Positions 51,904 to 61,542 of a stretch of 64,000 nt of DNA are shown piece by piece. The notes under the pieces are model-generated. The model was not told the origin of the DNA and ran no database searches. It saw nothing but the letters and a program-made list of their open reading frames with translations. Numbering within the stretch: the stretch's first letter is position 1; each line of letters begins with the position of its first letter. The position numbers and the translations under genes are program-made. The DNA is from Pseudomonas mediterranea CFBP 5447 (GTDB lineage Bacteria > Pseudomonadota > Gammaproteobacteria > Pseudomonadales > Pseudomonadaceae), in NCBI RefSeq assembly GCF_000774145.1, contig NZ_KN322986.1:1-64000 (forward strand). Direction: 5' to 3'.

Positions 51904-53849
51904 TTCCCCAGAGCTTTATTGACGACCTCTTGAACCGCACCGACATCGTCGATGTGGTCAGCTCTCGCCTGCAAATGAAAAAGGCCGGCAAGAACTACAC
52001 CGCCTGCTGTCCGTTCCACAAGGAAAAAACCCCGTCCTTCAGCGTCAGCCCCGACAAGCAGTTCTATTACTGCTTTGGCTGTGGCGCGGGCGGCAATGCC
52101 CTCGGCTTCATCATGGACCACGACAACCTGGATTTCCCCCAGGCCGTCGAAGAACTGGCCAAAGCCGCCGGCATGGAAATTCCTCGCGAGGAAAGCGGTC
52201 GGGCACACAAGCCGCGCCAGCCCACCGACTCGCCGCTCTACCCGCTGCTGACCGCGGCGGCAGATTTCTACCGTCAGGCCCTGAAAAGCCATCCGGCCCG
52301 CAAAGCCGCGGTGGATTACCTCAAGGGTCGCGGCCTGACCGGCGAAATTGCCCGGGACTTCGGCCTCGGCTTCGCCCCGCCCGGCTGGGACAATCTGTAC
52401 AAGCACTTGAGCAGCGACACGCTGCAGCAACGCGCCATGATCGACGCCGGCCTGCTGATCGAGAACGCCGAGACCGGCAAGCGCTACGACCGTTTTCGCG
52501 ACCGGGTGATGTTCCCGATCCGCGATACGCGCGGGCGAATCATTGCCTTCGGTGGCCGCGTTCTGGGCGATGACAAGCCCAAGTATCTGAACTCCCCGGA
52601 AACCCCGGTATTTCATAAGGGCCAAGAGCTGTACGGCCTGTATGAGGCCCGCAAGAACAACCGCAACCTCGACGAGATCATCGTCGTCGAAGGCTATATG
52701 GACGTCATCGCCCTCGCCCAGCAAGGCCTGCGCAATGCCGTTGCGACGTTGGGCACGGCCACCAGCGAAGAGCACATGAAGCGACTTTTTCGCGTCGTGC
52801 CCAGCGTGCTGTTCTGCTTCGACGGCGACCAGGCCGGTCGCAATGCCGCCTGGCGCGCACTGGAAGCCACGCTGCCGTGCCTGCAGGATGGCCGGCGGGC
52901 ACGCTTTCTGTTCCTGCCGGAAGGTGAAGACCCCGATACCCTGGTGCGCTCCGAAGGCACCGATGCGTTCCGCGCGCGGATCAATCAACACGCGCAACCA
53001 TTGGCCGATTATTTTTTCCAGCAGTTGACCGAAGAGGCCGACCCGCGCTCCCTCGAAGGCAAGGCCCATATGGTGACCCTCGCGGCACCGCTGATCGACA
53101 AGGTACCCGGCGCCAACCTGCGCACATTGATGCGCCAGCGCCTGACCGAAATCACCGGCCTCAACAGCGAAGCGGTCAACCAACTGGCCCATAGCGCCCC
53201 GGCGGAGGCGCCGCCGGCGTATGACCCGGGCATCGACTACGACGCGATGCCGGATTTCGCCGACTATCATCATCCTCAGCAGGACTATGCGCCGCAGCAG
53301 GAATGGACACCGAAAAAGGCCGGTAGCGGCGGCAAGAAATGGGACAAGAAACCCTGGGACAAGAACGGTAAGCGCGGCGATCGCGACCAACCACGTGCCC
53401 CGCGCGTGCCGGCCGCCGTCGAACCACCAACACTGGCCGCCCTGCGTACCTTGCTGCATCACCCGCAACTGGCTGAAAAGGTCGAGGACGCCGGGCACTT
53501 CGCTGCCGAAGACCACAGCAATACGCAATTGCTGATTGCCCTTCTCGAAGCCGTGCAGAAGAACCCCCGGCTAAACTCTTTCCAGCTGATCGCACGCTGG
53601 CATGGCACCGAGCAGGGTCGCCTGTTGAAGGCCCTGGCCGAGAAGGAATGGCTGATTGATGGAGACAACCTTGAACAACAGTTTTTCGACACCATTACTA
53701 GCTTGTCCGCCCGCCAACGCGAGCGAAACCTGGAACAACTTCTGCGAAAAGCCCGCCAGAGCGAGCTGACCAGCGAAGAGAAGAACCAATTGCGCGACTT
53801 ACTCAACCGCAATGTTTGCGCATCAAACCCGACCTCAACTGGCGCGTGA
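51891..53849 (+). CDS. dnaG: DNA primase
   Basis: Makes RNA primers at the replication fork. The product is 652 residues. The N-terminal zinc site is C40, H43, C61, C64; the TOPRIM core has VEGYMDVIAL and FDGDQAGR; a Lys/Gly/Pro-rich linker lies near 440-505; and a C-terminal helicase-interacting domain follows. It precedes rpoD by 67 bases. Confidence 0.97.
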   Translation: MAGLIPQSFIDDLLNRTDIVDVVSSRLQMKKAGKNYTACCPFHKEKTPSFSVSPDKQFYYCFGCGAGGNALGFIMDHDNLDFPQAVEELAKAAGMEIPREESGRAHKPRQPTDSPLYPLLTAAADFYRQALKSHPARKAAVDYLKGRGLTGEIARDFGLGFAPPGWDNLYKHLSSDTLQQRAMIDAGLLIENAETGKRYDRFRDRVMFPIRDTRGRIIAFGGRVLGDDKPKYLNSPETPVFHKGQELYGLYEARKNNRNLDEIIVVEGYMDVIALAQQGLRNAVATLGTATSEEHMKRLFRVVPSVLFCFDGDQAGRNAAWRALEATLPCLQDGRRARFLFLPEGEDPDTLVRSEGTDAFRARINQHAQPLADYFFQQLTEEADPRSLEGKAHMVTLAAPLIDKVPGANLRTLMRQRLTEITGLNSEAVNQLAHSAPAEAPPAYDPGIDYDAMPDFADYHHPQQDYAPQQEWTPKKAGSGGKKWDKKPWDKNGKRGDRDQPRAPRVPAAVEPPTLAALRTLLHHPQLAEKVEDAGHFAAEDHSNTQLLIALLEAVQKNPRLNSFQLIARWHGTEQGRLLKALAEKEWLIDGDNLEQQFFDTITSLSARQRERNLEQLLRKARQSELTSEEKNQLRDLLNRNVCASNPTSTGA

Positions 53850-53863
53850 GGTCACAGCTCAGG

Positions 53864-53869
53864 TATAAT
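53864..53869 (+). promoter_or_regulatory. Perfect TATAAT upstream of rpoD
   Basis: A consensus -10 hexamer 48 bases before the rpoD ATG, with no good -35 at 16-18 bases. It could give rpoD a promoter of its own in addition to read-through from dnaG. Confidence 0.4.
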
Positions 53870-53916
53870 CCTCGGCTTGTTTTTTGCCCGCCAAGACCTT
53901 CAGTGGATAGGGTGTT

Positions 53917-55764
53917 ATGTCCGGAAAAGCGCAACAGCAGTCTCGTATCAAAGAGTTGATCCTATTGGGTCGTGAGCAGGGCTACCTGACTTACGCGGAG
54001 GTCAACGACCACCTGCCGGAGGATATTTCAGATCCGGAACAGGTGGAAGACATCATCCGCATGATCAACGACATGGGGATCAACGTATTCGAGGTTGCGC
54101 CAGATAAGGATGCCCTTATGCTGGCCGACGCCGATACCGACGAGGCGGCCGCTGAAGAAGCGGCCGCAGCGCTGGCGGCTGTCGAGACCGACATTGGTCG
54201 CACCACCGACCCCGTGCGCATGTATATGCGTGAAATGGGTACGGTAGAGCTCCTCACGCGTGAAGGCGAAATCGAAATCGCCAAGCGTATTGAAGAAGGC
54301 ATCCGTGAAGTGATGGGCGCAATTGCGCACTTCCCCGGCACGGTCGACCATATTCTCTCCGAGTACACCCGCGTCACCACCGAAGGTGGCCGCCTGTCCG
54401 ACGTGCTGAGTGGCTACATCGACCCGGACGACGGCACCACGCCGCCTGCCGCCGAAGTACCGCCGCCGATCGACGCCAAGGCCGAGAAGGCCGACGACGA
54501 CAGCGATGACGACGACGCCGAAGCCAGCGAGGACGAGGAAGAAGCCGAAAGCGGTCCTGATCCTATCGTCGCCGCACAGCGTTTCGGCGCCGTGGCCGAG
54601 CAGATGGAAATCACCCGCAAGGCGCTGAAAAAGCATGGTCGCGACAACAAGCAGGCGATTGCCGAGCTGTTGGCCCTGGCCGAGCTGTTCATGCCGATCA
54701 AGCTGGTGCCCAAGCAGTTCGAAGGCCTGGTCGAGCGTGTTCGCAGCGCCCTGGATCGCCTGCGTCAGCAAGAGCGCGCGATCATGCAACTGTGCGTTCG
54801 CGATGCCCGCATGCCACGTGCCGACTTCCTGCGCCAGTTCCCGGGTAACGAAGTCGACGAAAGCTGGACCGATGCACTGGCCAAAGGCAAGACCAAATAC
54901 GCCGAGGCCATTGCCCGCCTGCAACCGGACATCGTTCGTTGCCAGCAGAAGCTGAGCGCACTGGAGACCGAAACCGGCCTGAGCATCGCCGAGATCAAGG
55001 ACATCAACCGTCGCATGTCGATCGGTGAGGCCAAGGCCCGCCGCGCGAAGAAAGAGATGGTCGAAGCGAACTTGCGTCTGGTGATCTCCATCGCCAAGAA
55101 GTACACCAACCGCGGCCTGCAATTCCTCGATCTGATCCAGGAAGGCAACATCGGCCTGATGAAAGCGGTGGACAAGTTCGAATACCGTCGCGGCTACAAG
55201 TTCTCGACCTATGCCACCTGGTGGATCCGCCAGGCGATCACCCGTTCGATCGCCGACCAGGCCCGCACCATCCGTATTCCGGTGCACATGATCGAGACCA
55301 TCAACAAGCTCAACCGTATTTCCCGGCAGATGTTGCAGGAAATGGGTCGCGAACCGACTCCGGAAGAGCTGGGCGAACGCATGGAAATGCCTGAGGACAA
55401 GATCCGCAAGGTACTGAAGATCGCCAAAGAGCCGATCTCCATGGAAACGCCGATCGGTGATGATGAAGACTCCCATCTGGGTGACTTCATCGAAGACTCC
55501 ACCATGCAGTCGCCGATCGATGTCGCCACCGTCGAGAGCCTCAAGGAAGCGACTCGTGAAGTACTCTCCGGCCTCACTGCCCGTGAAGCCAAGGTACTGC
55601 GCATGCGTTTCGGCATCGATATGAATACCGACCACACCCTCGAGGAAGTCGGTAAGCAGTTTGACGTGACGCGCGAGCGGATTCGTCAGATCGAAGCCAA
55701 GGCGTTGCGCAAACTGCGCCACCCGACACGAAGCGAGCATCTACGCTCCTTCCTCGACGAGTGA
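53917..55764 (+). CDS. rpoD: RNA polymerase sigma factor RpoD (sigma-70)
   Basis: Primary sigma factor, 615 residues. Region 1.1 is at the N-terminus, 1.2 is around DPVRMYMREMG, and an acidic non-conserved insert (Asp/Glu/Ala-rich, about 180-210) is present. Regions 2.1-2.4 include FSTYATWWIRQAITR, and region 4.2 has VTRERIRQIEAKALRKL. A strong terminator follows. Confidence 0.98.
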   Translation: MSGKAQQQSRIKELILLGREQGYLTYAEVNDHLPEDISDPEQVEDIIRMINDMGINVFEVAPDKDALMLADADTDEAAAEEAAAALAAVETDIGRTTDPVRMYMREMGTVELLTREGEIEIAKRIEEGIREVMGAIAHFPGTVDHILSEYTRVTTEGGRLSDVLSGYIDPDDGTTPPAAEVPPPIDAKAEKADDDSDDDDAEASEDEEEAESGPDPIVAAQRFGAVAEQMEITRKALKKHGRDNKQAIAELLALAELFMPIKLVPKQFEGLVERVRSALDRLRQQERAIMQLCVRDARMPRADFLRQFPGNEVDESWTDALAKGKTKYAEAIARLQPDIVRCQQKLSALETETGLSIAEIKDINRRMSIGEAKARRAKKEMVEANLRLVISIAKKYTNRGLQFLDLIQEGNIGLMKAVDKFEYRRGYKFSTYATWWIRQAITRSIADQARTIRIPVHMIETINKLNRISRQMLQEMGREPTPEELGERMEMPEDKIRKVLKIAKEPISMETPIGDDEDSHLGDFIEDSTMQSPIDVATVESLKEATREVLSGLTAREAKVLRMRFGIDMNTDHTLEEVGKQFDVTRERIRQIEAKALRKLRHPTRSEHLRSFLDE

Positions 55765-55769
55765 TCTTC

Positions 55770-55796
55770 AAAACCCCCGGCCCTGCCGGGGGTTTT
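55770..55796 (+). terminator. rpoD terminator
   Basis: AAAACCCCCGGC and GCCGGGGGTTTT form a GC-rich stem with a T-run (GGTTTTGTTTT), just after the rpoD stop. Confidence 0.87.
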
Positions 55797-55888
55797 GTTT
55801 TATGCAGATAAAATCCCCTTCGCTATGCCCCCCGCCCCATTGCCCGTCTACACTCGAAACATCCTCCCTATGCCATGACGAGACCGTG

Positions 55889-58800
55889 ATGCCCAGACTG
55901 ACGGCCCTGCTCCTGCTGTCATTGATGACCTGGACCGCAACGGCTGGCGCGTTGATGCTCACTGACGAAGAGCGCCGCTGGCTCAAGGACCACCCCGACC
56001 TGCGCCTGGGCGTCGATGCCTCATGGCCACCGTTCGAATTTCGCGACGATCAAGGCCGCTATCAAGGCCTGGCCGCCGATTACGTCGAAATCATCCGGGA
56101 GCGGTTGGCCGTCACGCTCACACCCATCGAGCCTGCCAGCTGGACCGCTGTGCTGGAGTCCGTCGCACAAGGCAAAATCGATTTGCTGCCTGGCATCATG
56201 TCCACCCCCGAACGGCAGAATTTCCTGGCATTTACCCGCCCTTACCTGGACTTTCCCATCGTCATCCTGGCCCACCGAGGCGGAGCCCAACCTCACAATC
56301 TCAAGGACCTGTACGGGTTGAAGATTGCCGTGGTGGAAAACTATGCCCCCCATGAGCTACTGCGCAATCATCATCCCGACCTGAACCTGGTGGCGCTGCC
56401 CAACGTCAGTTCAACCCTGCAAGCCCTGGCCACCGATAAAGTGGATGCCGTGGTAGGCGACCTTGCCTCCAGTGTCTGGAGCCTGCGCCAGCTCAAGCTC
56501 GAAGGCCTTTATGTCAGCGGCGAGACGCCCTATCGCTATCAATTGGCTATGGCCGTTCCCCGCGACAACAAGATCCTGGTCGGCATCCTGGACAAGGTCA
56601 TCGCCGACATGAACCCGGCCGAGATCGCTGAAATCCAGGAGAAATGGGTCGGCAATGTGCGCGACTACCGAGAGTTCTGGTCGGACTTGCTGCTTTATGG
56701 CCTGCCAGGACTGCTGCTCTTGATGGGTATCCTGGCGGTCGTGATTCGTATCAACCGTCGCCTCAGCTCGGAAATCGCCCGTCGAGTCGACCTGGAGCAG
56801 GAACTGCGCAGCAGCGAATACCACTATCGCGGGCTGGTGGAAAGCCTCTCGGCGATTGCCTGGGAAGCCAAGGTCAGCGACTTCACCTACACCTACGTGT
56901 CGCCCCATGCCGAAGACTTGCTCGGCTATCCCCTTGCCCATTGGCTGATACCGGGCTTCTGGCGCAACATCATTCATCCGGCCGACCTGATCCGCGCCCA
57001 GACCTATTGCGATCATGAACTGCTTGCCGGGCGCGACCATTCTATCGATTACCGGGTCATCACCGCCGATGGCCGTTGCTTGTGGGTCCGCGACATTGTC
57101 AGCCTGATCGAACACGGTCACGAACCGGTGATGCGCGGGCTGATGATCGACATCAGTGAAGCCAAGCGCACCGAGGAAGCGCTGCGTCTCTCGGAACAGA
57201 AGTTCGCCTCGGTATTCCGCCAGTGCCCGGACATCCTCGTGATCGCGCGCCTGCTGGATGGATGCCTGCTGGAAGTGAACAAGGCCTTCGAAGAACAGAT
57301 CGGCCTGAGCGCCGACGAGGTGGTGGGCCAGACCGCGACCGAGCTGAACATCTGGGGTATCCAGGGCGTTGGCCCGAGCCTACTGCAGCGCTTGCAGGCC
57401 GGAAGTATCCGCAACCTGGAGATGCCCTTTCGGCGCAGCAACGGCCAGGTGTTCACCGGGCTGATCTCCGCCGAACCCTTCGACCTCGACACGACCCCCG
57501 CGCTGGTCGTGGTGGTGCGGGACATCAGTCAACTCAAGGAAACCCAACAACAGCTGCAAACCTCCGAAGAGAAGTTCGCCAAGGCGTTCCACGCTTCGCC
57601 CGACGGTTTGCTGCTGTCCCGACAAAGCGACGGCCTGCTGATCGAAGTCAACGAAGGCTTCAGCCGTATCACCGGCTTCAACAGCGCCCTGTCGGTGGAC
57701 CGCTCGACCCTGGACCTGGGGATCTGGGTCAACCTCAACGAACGCAAACAGATGCTCGACCTGCTGCAACGTGACGGCTATGTCCGGGATTTCAGCTGCC
57801 ATATCAGGCGCAACGATGGGCAGATACGGCTCTGCGAAGTCTCCAGCCGCCCGCTGCCCATCGGCAACGAAGACTGCATGTTGACCATCGCCCGGGACAT
57901 CACCGAACGCCATCTGATGCAGGAAAAACTGCAACAGGCCGCCACCGTGTTCGAAAGCACGGCCGAAGGCGTGCTGATCACCGATACGCAACAGCACATC
58001 AGCGCCGTGAACCGCGCCTTTAGCGAAATCACCGGCTATAGCGAAACCGAAGCCTTGGGCCATACGCCACGCCTGCTGGCTTCCGGCTTGCACGACAGTG
58101 CGTTCTACGCCGCAATGTGGCACCAGTTGACGGCAGAGGGGCATTGGCAGGGGGAAATCTCCAATCGCCGCAAGAACGGCGAGCTGTACCCCAGTTGGCT
58201 GACCATCAGCGCGGTGCGCAATCGTGATCAGCAAATCACCCATTTCGTCGCCGTCTTCGCCGATATCTCCAGCCTCAAACACGCCCAGGCCAAGCTCGAC
58301 TACCAGGCTCACCACGATCCGCTTACCGGCCTGCCCAATCGCACACTGTTCGAAAGCCGCTTGCTGACGGCCCTCAACAACCAGCAGGAGAACGGCGGAC
58401 AGGGTGCCGTGCTGTTCCTGGACCTGGACCGCTTCAAGCACATCAATGACAGCCTGGGACACCCGGTCGGCGACCTGCTGCTCAAGGGCATCGCTGTGCG
58501 CCTAAGGGAACAACTGCGTGATATCGATACCGTGGCGCGCCTGGGCGGCGACGAGTTCATCATCCTGCTGCCGGGCCTGCAGCAGCCCAGCGACGCCGAG
58601 CACATCGCCCTGAAGCTGCTGAACTGTTTCGCCGCCCCCTTCCAGGCCGGCGAACACGAGTTCTTCATCAGCGCCAGTATCGGTACCAGCCTCTACCCTC
58701 AGGATGGCTGCGACGTCGCCACGCTGGTCAAGAACGCCGATGCGGCGATGTACCGCTCCAAGGCCAAGGGCCGCAACCGGGTGGAAAGCTACACCCGCGA

Positions 58801-59632
58801 CCTCACCGCCCAGGCCAGCGAACGCGTAGCCATGGAATACGAATTGCGCAGAGCGATTGAACGTAACGAGCTGTCACTGTCTTTCCAACCGAAAATCAGC
58901 CTCGCCGATAATCGACTGGTGGGCGCCGAAGCCTTGATTCGTTGGACTCACCCGACGTTTGGCGACGTGCCACCGGAACACTTCATTCCCCTGGCGGAAG
59001 AAAACGGCATGATCCTGCAGATCGGCGATTGGGTCCTAGAACACGCCTGCCGGCAGTTACACGAATGGAACAGCGCCTACGAAAGCTTCGGTCCGCTGTC
59101 GGTCAACCTGGCAGGGGCGCAACTTCGCCAACCAAACTTGCTGGTACGCATCGAACAACTCCTGCGAGAGAACCATCTCAGGCCTGGTCTGTTGCAACTG
59201 GAAATTACCGAAAACTTCATCATGAGCCAGGCCGAAGAAGCCCTGACGGTGCTGCATCAACTCAAGAAGCTCGGCGTGCAACTGGCTATCGACGACTTCG
59301 GCACGGGCTATTCCTCCCTGAGCTACCTCAAGCGCCTGCCGCTGGACATCCTCAAGATCGACCAGTCTTTCGTCCGCGGCCTACCCGACGACCCCCACGA
59401 TGCAGCGATCGTGCGGGCAATCATTGCCCTGGGCCGCAGCATGCAATTCACCATCATCGCCGAGGGCGTCGAAACCCTGGCCCAACAGCAATTCCTGGCT
59501 GAAGAAGGCTGCGAACAGATCCAGGGCTACATCGTCAGCCTGCCCCTGTGCGCCGACGAATTCGCCGCGACGTTTCTGCGTATGACCGTATCGGATTTTT
59601 CGGATAGCACAGCCGAGAAACCGTCGCTATAA
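55889..59632 (+). CDS. rmcA: c-di-GMP regulator with binding, PAS, GGDEF and EAL domains (RmcA)
   Basis: A 1247-residue membrane protein matching P. aeruginosa RmcA (PA0575) in position, length and layout. In order: signal peptide; family 3 solute-binding domain in the periplasm (about 25-255); membrane helix near 268-288; about four PAS domains (about 310-810); GGDEF with GGDEF at 886-890; EAL with EAL at 1014-1016 and DDFGTGYSS. Both catalytic motifs are intact. In P. aeruginosa RmcA degrades c-di-GMP in response to redox state through a flavin-binding PAS, and its periplasmic domain binds arginine. I start at the ATG at 55889. Confidence 0.9.
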   Translation: MPRLTALLLLSLMTWTATAGALMLTDEERRWLKDHPDLRLGVDASWPPFEFRDDQGRYQGLAADYVEIIRERLAVTLTPIEPASWTAVLESVAQGKIDLLPGIMSTPERQNFLAFTRPYLDFPIVILAHRGGAQPHNLKDLYGLKIAVVENYAPHELLRNHHPDLNLVALPNVSSTLQALATDKVDAVVGDLASSVWSLRQLKLEGLYVSGETPYRYQLAMAVPRDNKILVGILDKVIADMNPAEIAEIQEKWVGNVRDYREFWSDLLLYGLPGLLLLMGILAVVIRINRRLSSEIARRVDLEQELRSSEYHYRGLVESLSAIAWEAKVSDFTYTYVSPHAEDLLGYPLAHWLIPGFWRNIIHPADLIRAQTYCDHELLAGRDHSIDYRVITADGRCLWVRDIVSLIEHGHEPVMRGLMIDISEAKRTEEALRLSEQKFASVFRQCPDILVIARLLDGCLLEVNKAFEEQIGLSADEVVGQTATELNIWGIQGVGPSLLQRLQAGSIRNLEMPFRRSNGQVFTGLISAEPFDLDTTPALVVVVRDISQLKETQQQLQTSEEKFAKAFHASPDGLLLSRQSDGLLIEVNEGFSRITGFNSALSVDRSTLDLGIWVNLNERKQMLDLLQRDGYVRDFSCHIRRNDGQIRLCEVSSRPLPIGNEDCMLTIARDITERHLMQEKLQQAATVFESTAEGVLITDTQQHISAVNRAFSEITGYSETEALGHTPRLLASGLHDSAFYAAMWHQLTAEGHWQGEISNRRKNGELYPSWLTISAVRNRDQQITHFVAVFADISSLKHAQAKLDYQAHHDPLTGLPNRTLFESRLLTALNNQQENGGQGAVLFLDLDRFKHINDSLGHPVGDLLLKGIAVRLREQLRDIDTVARLGGDEFIILLPGLQQPSDAEHIALKLLNCFAAPFQAGEHEFFISASIGTSLYPQDGCDVATLVKNADAAMYRSKAKGRNRVESYTRDLTAQASERVAMEYELRRAIERNELSLSFQPKISLADNRLVGAEALIRWTHPTFGDVPPEHFIPLAEENGMILQIGDWVLEHACRQLHEWNSAYESFGPLSVNLAGAQLRQPNLLVRIEQLLRENHLRPGLLQLEITENFIMSQAEEALTVLHQLKKLGVQLAIDDFGTGYSSLSYLKRLPLDILKIDQSFVRGLPDDPHDAAIVRAIIALGRSMQFTIIAEGVETLAQQQFLAEEGCEQIQGYIVSLPLCADEFAATFLRMTVSDFSDSTAEKPSL

Positions 59633-59647
59633 TCCGCGGCCTACTGA

Positions 59648-59724
59648 GGGCCTATAGCTCAGTCGGTTAGAGCAGAGGACTCATAATCCTTTGGTCCACG
59701 GTTCGAGTCCGTGTGGGCCCACCA
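59648..59724 (+). tRNA. tRNA with CAU anticodon, probably tRNA-Ile2
   Basis: A complete 77-base cloverleaf with encoded CCA: acceptor GGGCCTA/TGGGCCC, D-arm AGCTCAGTCGGTTAGAGC, anticodon loop CTCATAA, and T-arm with GGTTCGAGTCC. CAU tRNAs can be Met or, after lysidine modification, Ile reading AUA. C4-G69 and C5-G68 in the acceptor stem are features of Ile2 that TilS recognises, and elongator Met lacks them, so Ile2 is favoured. Confidence 0.9.
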
Positions 59725-59729
59725 ACTCC

Positions 59730-59752
59730 AAAGCCGCGCATTGCGCGGCTTT
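59730..59752 (+). terminator. tRNA terminator
   Basis: AAAGCCGCGC and GCGCGGCTTT form a compact stem 5 bases after the tRNA. A near copy of its right part recurs at 61408-61424. Confidence 0.8.
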
Positions 59753-59753
59753 C
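59737..59753. repeat. Direct repeat flanking hipBA, left copy
   Basis: CGCATTGCGCGGCTTTC, inside the tRNA terminator. It matches 16 of 17 bases with the copy at 61408-61424. Confidence 0.6.
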
Positions 59754-59852
59754 ATCGTTTCAGATAGCTGAAAATCGCCATCTCCTCACCTTGCAAAACG
59801 CAGTTCCGTCTAAGGTCCGTCCAATTTAATTTGGACATCCCCATAGACAAAA

Positions 59853-61049
59853 TCAGCCAAAGGTTTTCATAAAAGGCTCAGCACAGCGGCGGATCGCAGC
59901 CACCACATCAGGCGCCTGCTCACAAAGCTCAGTCGAGCGGGCCAGCACACGCTCCAATGCCTGTAATTGATTGCGGATTATCGTTTCCGGCTCGGCGATG
60001 TCACATACCTGAGCGAAGTCCAGCACGCCTTGTCGGGAAGCAAATAAGGACTTGTTTCCAACCAGATCAAGTGCCAAAACGTCCGCAGGAATGTACGCCG
60101 TTGTATTAACAATATCGTAGGCCGGAGCCAAGCGTGCGTCGCGCTGGGTTGGCTCGGAGTACAACAGTCCGAAGTTTTTCAGGTGGGCGTCACCATTACC
60201 AACGATACAGCTCAAGGCTACGATGGCAAATAGTTGCGCCAGTGAATCTTCTATATGCTCCGAAGGGCAGAACAGGCGTATAGCCTTGGCAATAGCCGAA
60301 TAGCTCTTGCTATATTTTTGCTCGGCAGGAAGCCCCATCAGTACTGCCATATCCTCAAAGCCCACGGGATTGAGCTGCTCGTCCCGGTCAAAACGGCGCA
60401 TGACAAACAGTTTGGCATTATCGGAAAGGTAAAACTCTGGAACAGGAATTCCCGCTTCTCTGGCCACGGACATGCACAGGAATTCGTTGATTGCCAATCC
60501 GGGAAATTCATCACGACCGCTTTTGATGATCAGATCAGAGGTCTTCGAGGTGGAACGCTGTGTGGCGCTAGCCTGACGCTCTGGAACCAGGACTTTTGGC
60601 TGCACACCCGATATCCCAGCACGCAAGATGTAACGATCGACCAAATCGACGAAGATGTCCTCCGCACCATCCCAAGCCAGGATTTCCTCCAGCTTTTCTC
60701 CGGGAAACTCTTGACGTCGCAGGAGCGCATCAACGTTCGCAGAGGTGATTGCTACACGCCCTATAGGCGAGCTGCTGCCAGACAAGGCCAGCAGCAACAT
60801 GGGATCGACGTTTGCCACTTTAGCCAAGCGATTGCGCAACTGCTCCAGGACGTAACCCTCCGGCAAGTTCATCTGGAAGATTGGGTGCAGGTCCCGATGA
60901 CGGTACTCATCCAGACGTACTGGCATCAACAAGCTGATCGCCGCCTGTGCTGCCGCATCCTCATGGTAGCGAAACAGATAGTACCCAGCGCTGCAGAGGA
61001 TCTTTCCGCTGTCGCCTTCTGGCGTCGTGACCTGCAATGAGGCAACCAT
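59853..61049 (-). CDS. hipA: HipA-family serine/threonine kinase toxin
   Basis: Type II toxin; in E. coli HipA phosphorylates glutamyl-tRNA synthetase, causing growth arrest and persistence. The product is 398 residues. The N-terminal couple_hipA region is followed by a HipA_C kinase. S147 in GISGVQPK is the autophosphorylation-loop position, the catalytic loop is GNGDAHLKNFG (D287, N292), and the metal Asp is D312 in APAYDIV. All key residues are present, so it should be active. Its ATG overlaps the hipB stop by one base (TGATG). Base composition looks less GC-rich than the neighbours. Confidence 0.9.
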   Translation of the reverse strand: MVASLQVTTPEGDSGKILCSAGYYLFRYHEDAAAQAAISLLMPVRLDEYRHRDLHPIFQMNLPEGYVLEQLRNRLAKVANVDPMLLLALSGSSSPIGRVAITSANVDALLRRQEFPGEKLEEILAWDGAEDIFVDLVDRYILRAGISGVQPKVLVPERQASATQRSTSKTSDLIIKSGRDEFPGLAINEFLCMSVAREAGIPVPEFYLSDNAKLFVMRRFDRDEQLNPVGFEDMAVLMGLPAEQKYSKSYSAIAKAIRLFCPSEHIEDSLAQLFAIVALSCIVGNGDAHLKNFGLLYSEPTQRDARLAPAYDIVNTTAYIPADVLALDLVGNKSLFASRQGVLDFAQVCDIAEPETIIRNQLQALERVLARSTELCEQAPDVVAAIRRCAEPFMKTFG

Positions 61050-61300
61050 CAGTCAAACACTCCTTGGATTTCATCCAGCGTGGGCATAACTGCAGGAATT
61101 ACAGAAAGTTCGCAGTCCAGGGCTGCCACAACCCGTGCATAAGCAGCCATGCCCACCGAGAGGTCACCCTTCTCGATTGCGATGACCTTCTGCCGGGTAA
61201 TACCAGCTAATCCCGCTAGCCTGGCTTGTGTCAGCCCACGATTGAGGCGACGTTGCTTAAGCTGCTCGCCAAGGCGAGCTGTGATGAGAGGATAATCCAT
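61049..61300 (-). CDS. hipB: HipB-like antitoxin (XRE helix-turn-helix)
   Basis: An 83-residue protein that should bind and neutralise HipA and repress the operon. The XRE-type helix-turn-helix is LTQARLAGLAGITRQKVIAIEKG. I start at the ATG at 61300 (MDYPLIT), which lies just inside the first operator palindrome; the longer frame to 61417 would translate through the operators. Confidence 0.88.
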   Translation of the reverse strand: MDYPLITARLGEQLKQRRLNRGLTQARLAGLAGITRQKVIAIEKGDLSVGMAAYARVVAALDCELSVIPAVMPTLDEIQGVFD

Positions 61301-61346
61301 GTTCTGTATACATAACAATGCGAGACAAATGTAACGTATACAGAAC
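61301..61346. promoter_or_regulatory. Paired operators of hipBA
   Basis: GTTCTGTATAC at 61301-61311 and its exact reverse complement GTATACAGAAC at 61336-61346 flank an A/T-rich segment. Each arm contains the palindrome GTATAC, with centres 30 bases apart (close to three helical turns). This is the usual layout for co-operative HipB binding. Confidence 0.75.
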
Positions 61347-61407
61347 TTTTCACGTAAGGCAAAACAAATTTTCTTCAAGATTAGGAAGCACGTGCGGTGT
61401 ATAACCA

Positions 61408-61424
61408 CGCATTGCACGGCTTTC
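61408..61424. repeat. Direct repeat flanking hipBA, right copy
   Basis: CGCATTGCACGGCTTTC differs from the left copy at 59737 in one base. It no longer forms a good stem, as would be expected of a partial duplicate of the tRNA terminator. Confidence 0.6.
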
Positions 61425-61542
61425 CTGTTTTTGAGAGGGTAGCCGCCTCGCTTACCTACCTCCTCATCGAGATTCCATCATCGCCACCCCCACCCTCCCC
61501 CGACTGTTCCTGGAGCTGTTCTGGCAACTCGCCATCCTCCTG

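Noticed and set aside
51822..55740. Long frames of 568 and 570 codons opposite dnaG and rpoD
   Set aside because: Both mirror the codon pattern of essential genes on the plus strand.
59648..59724. Reading the CAU tRNA as elongator tRNA-Met
   Set aside because: The acceptor stem carries C4-G69 and C5-G68, as in tRNA-Ile2, so Ile2 is favoured. TilS dependence would settle it.
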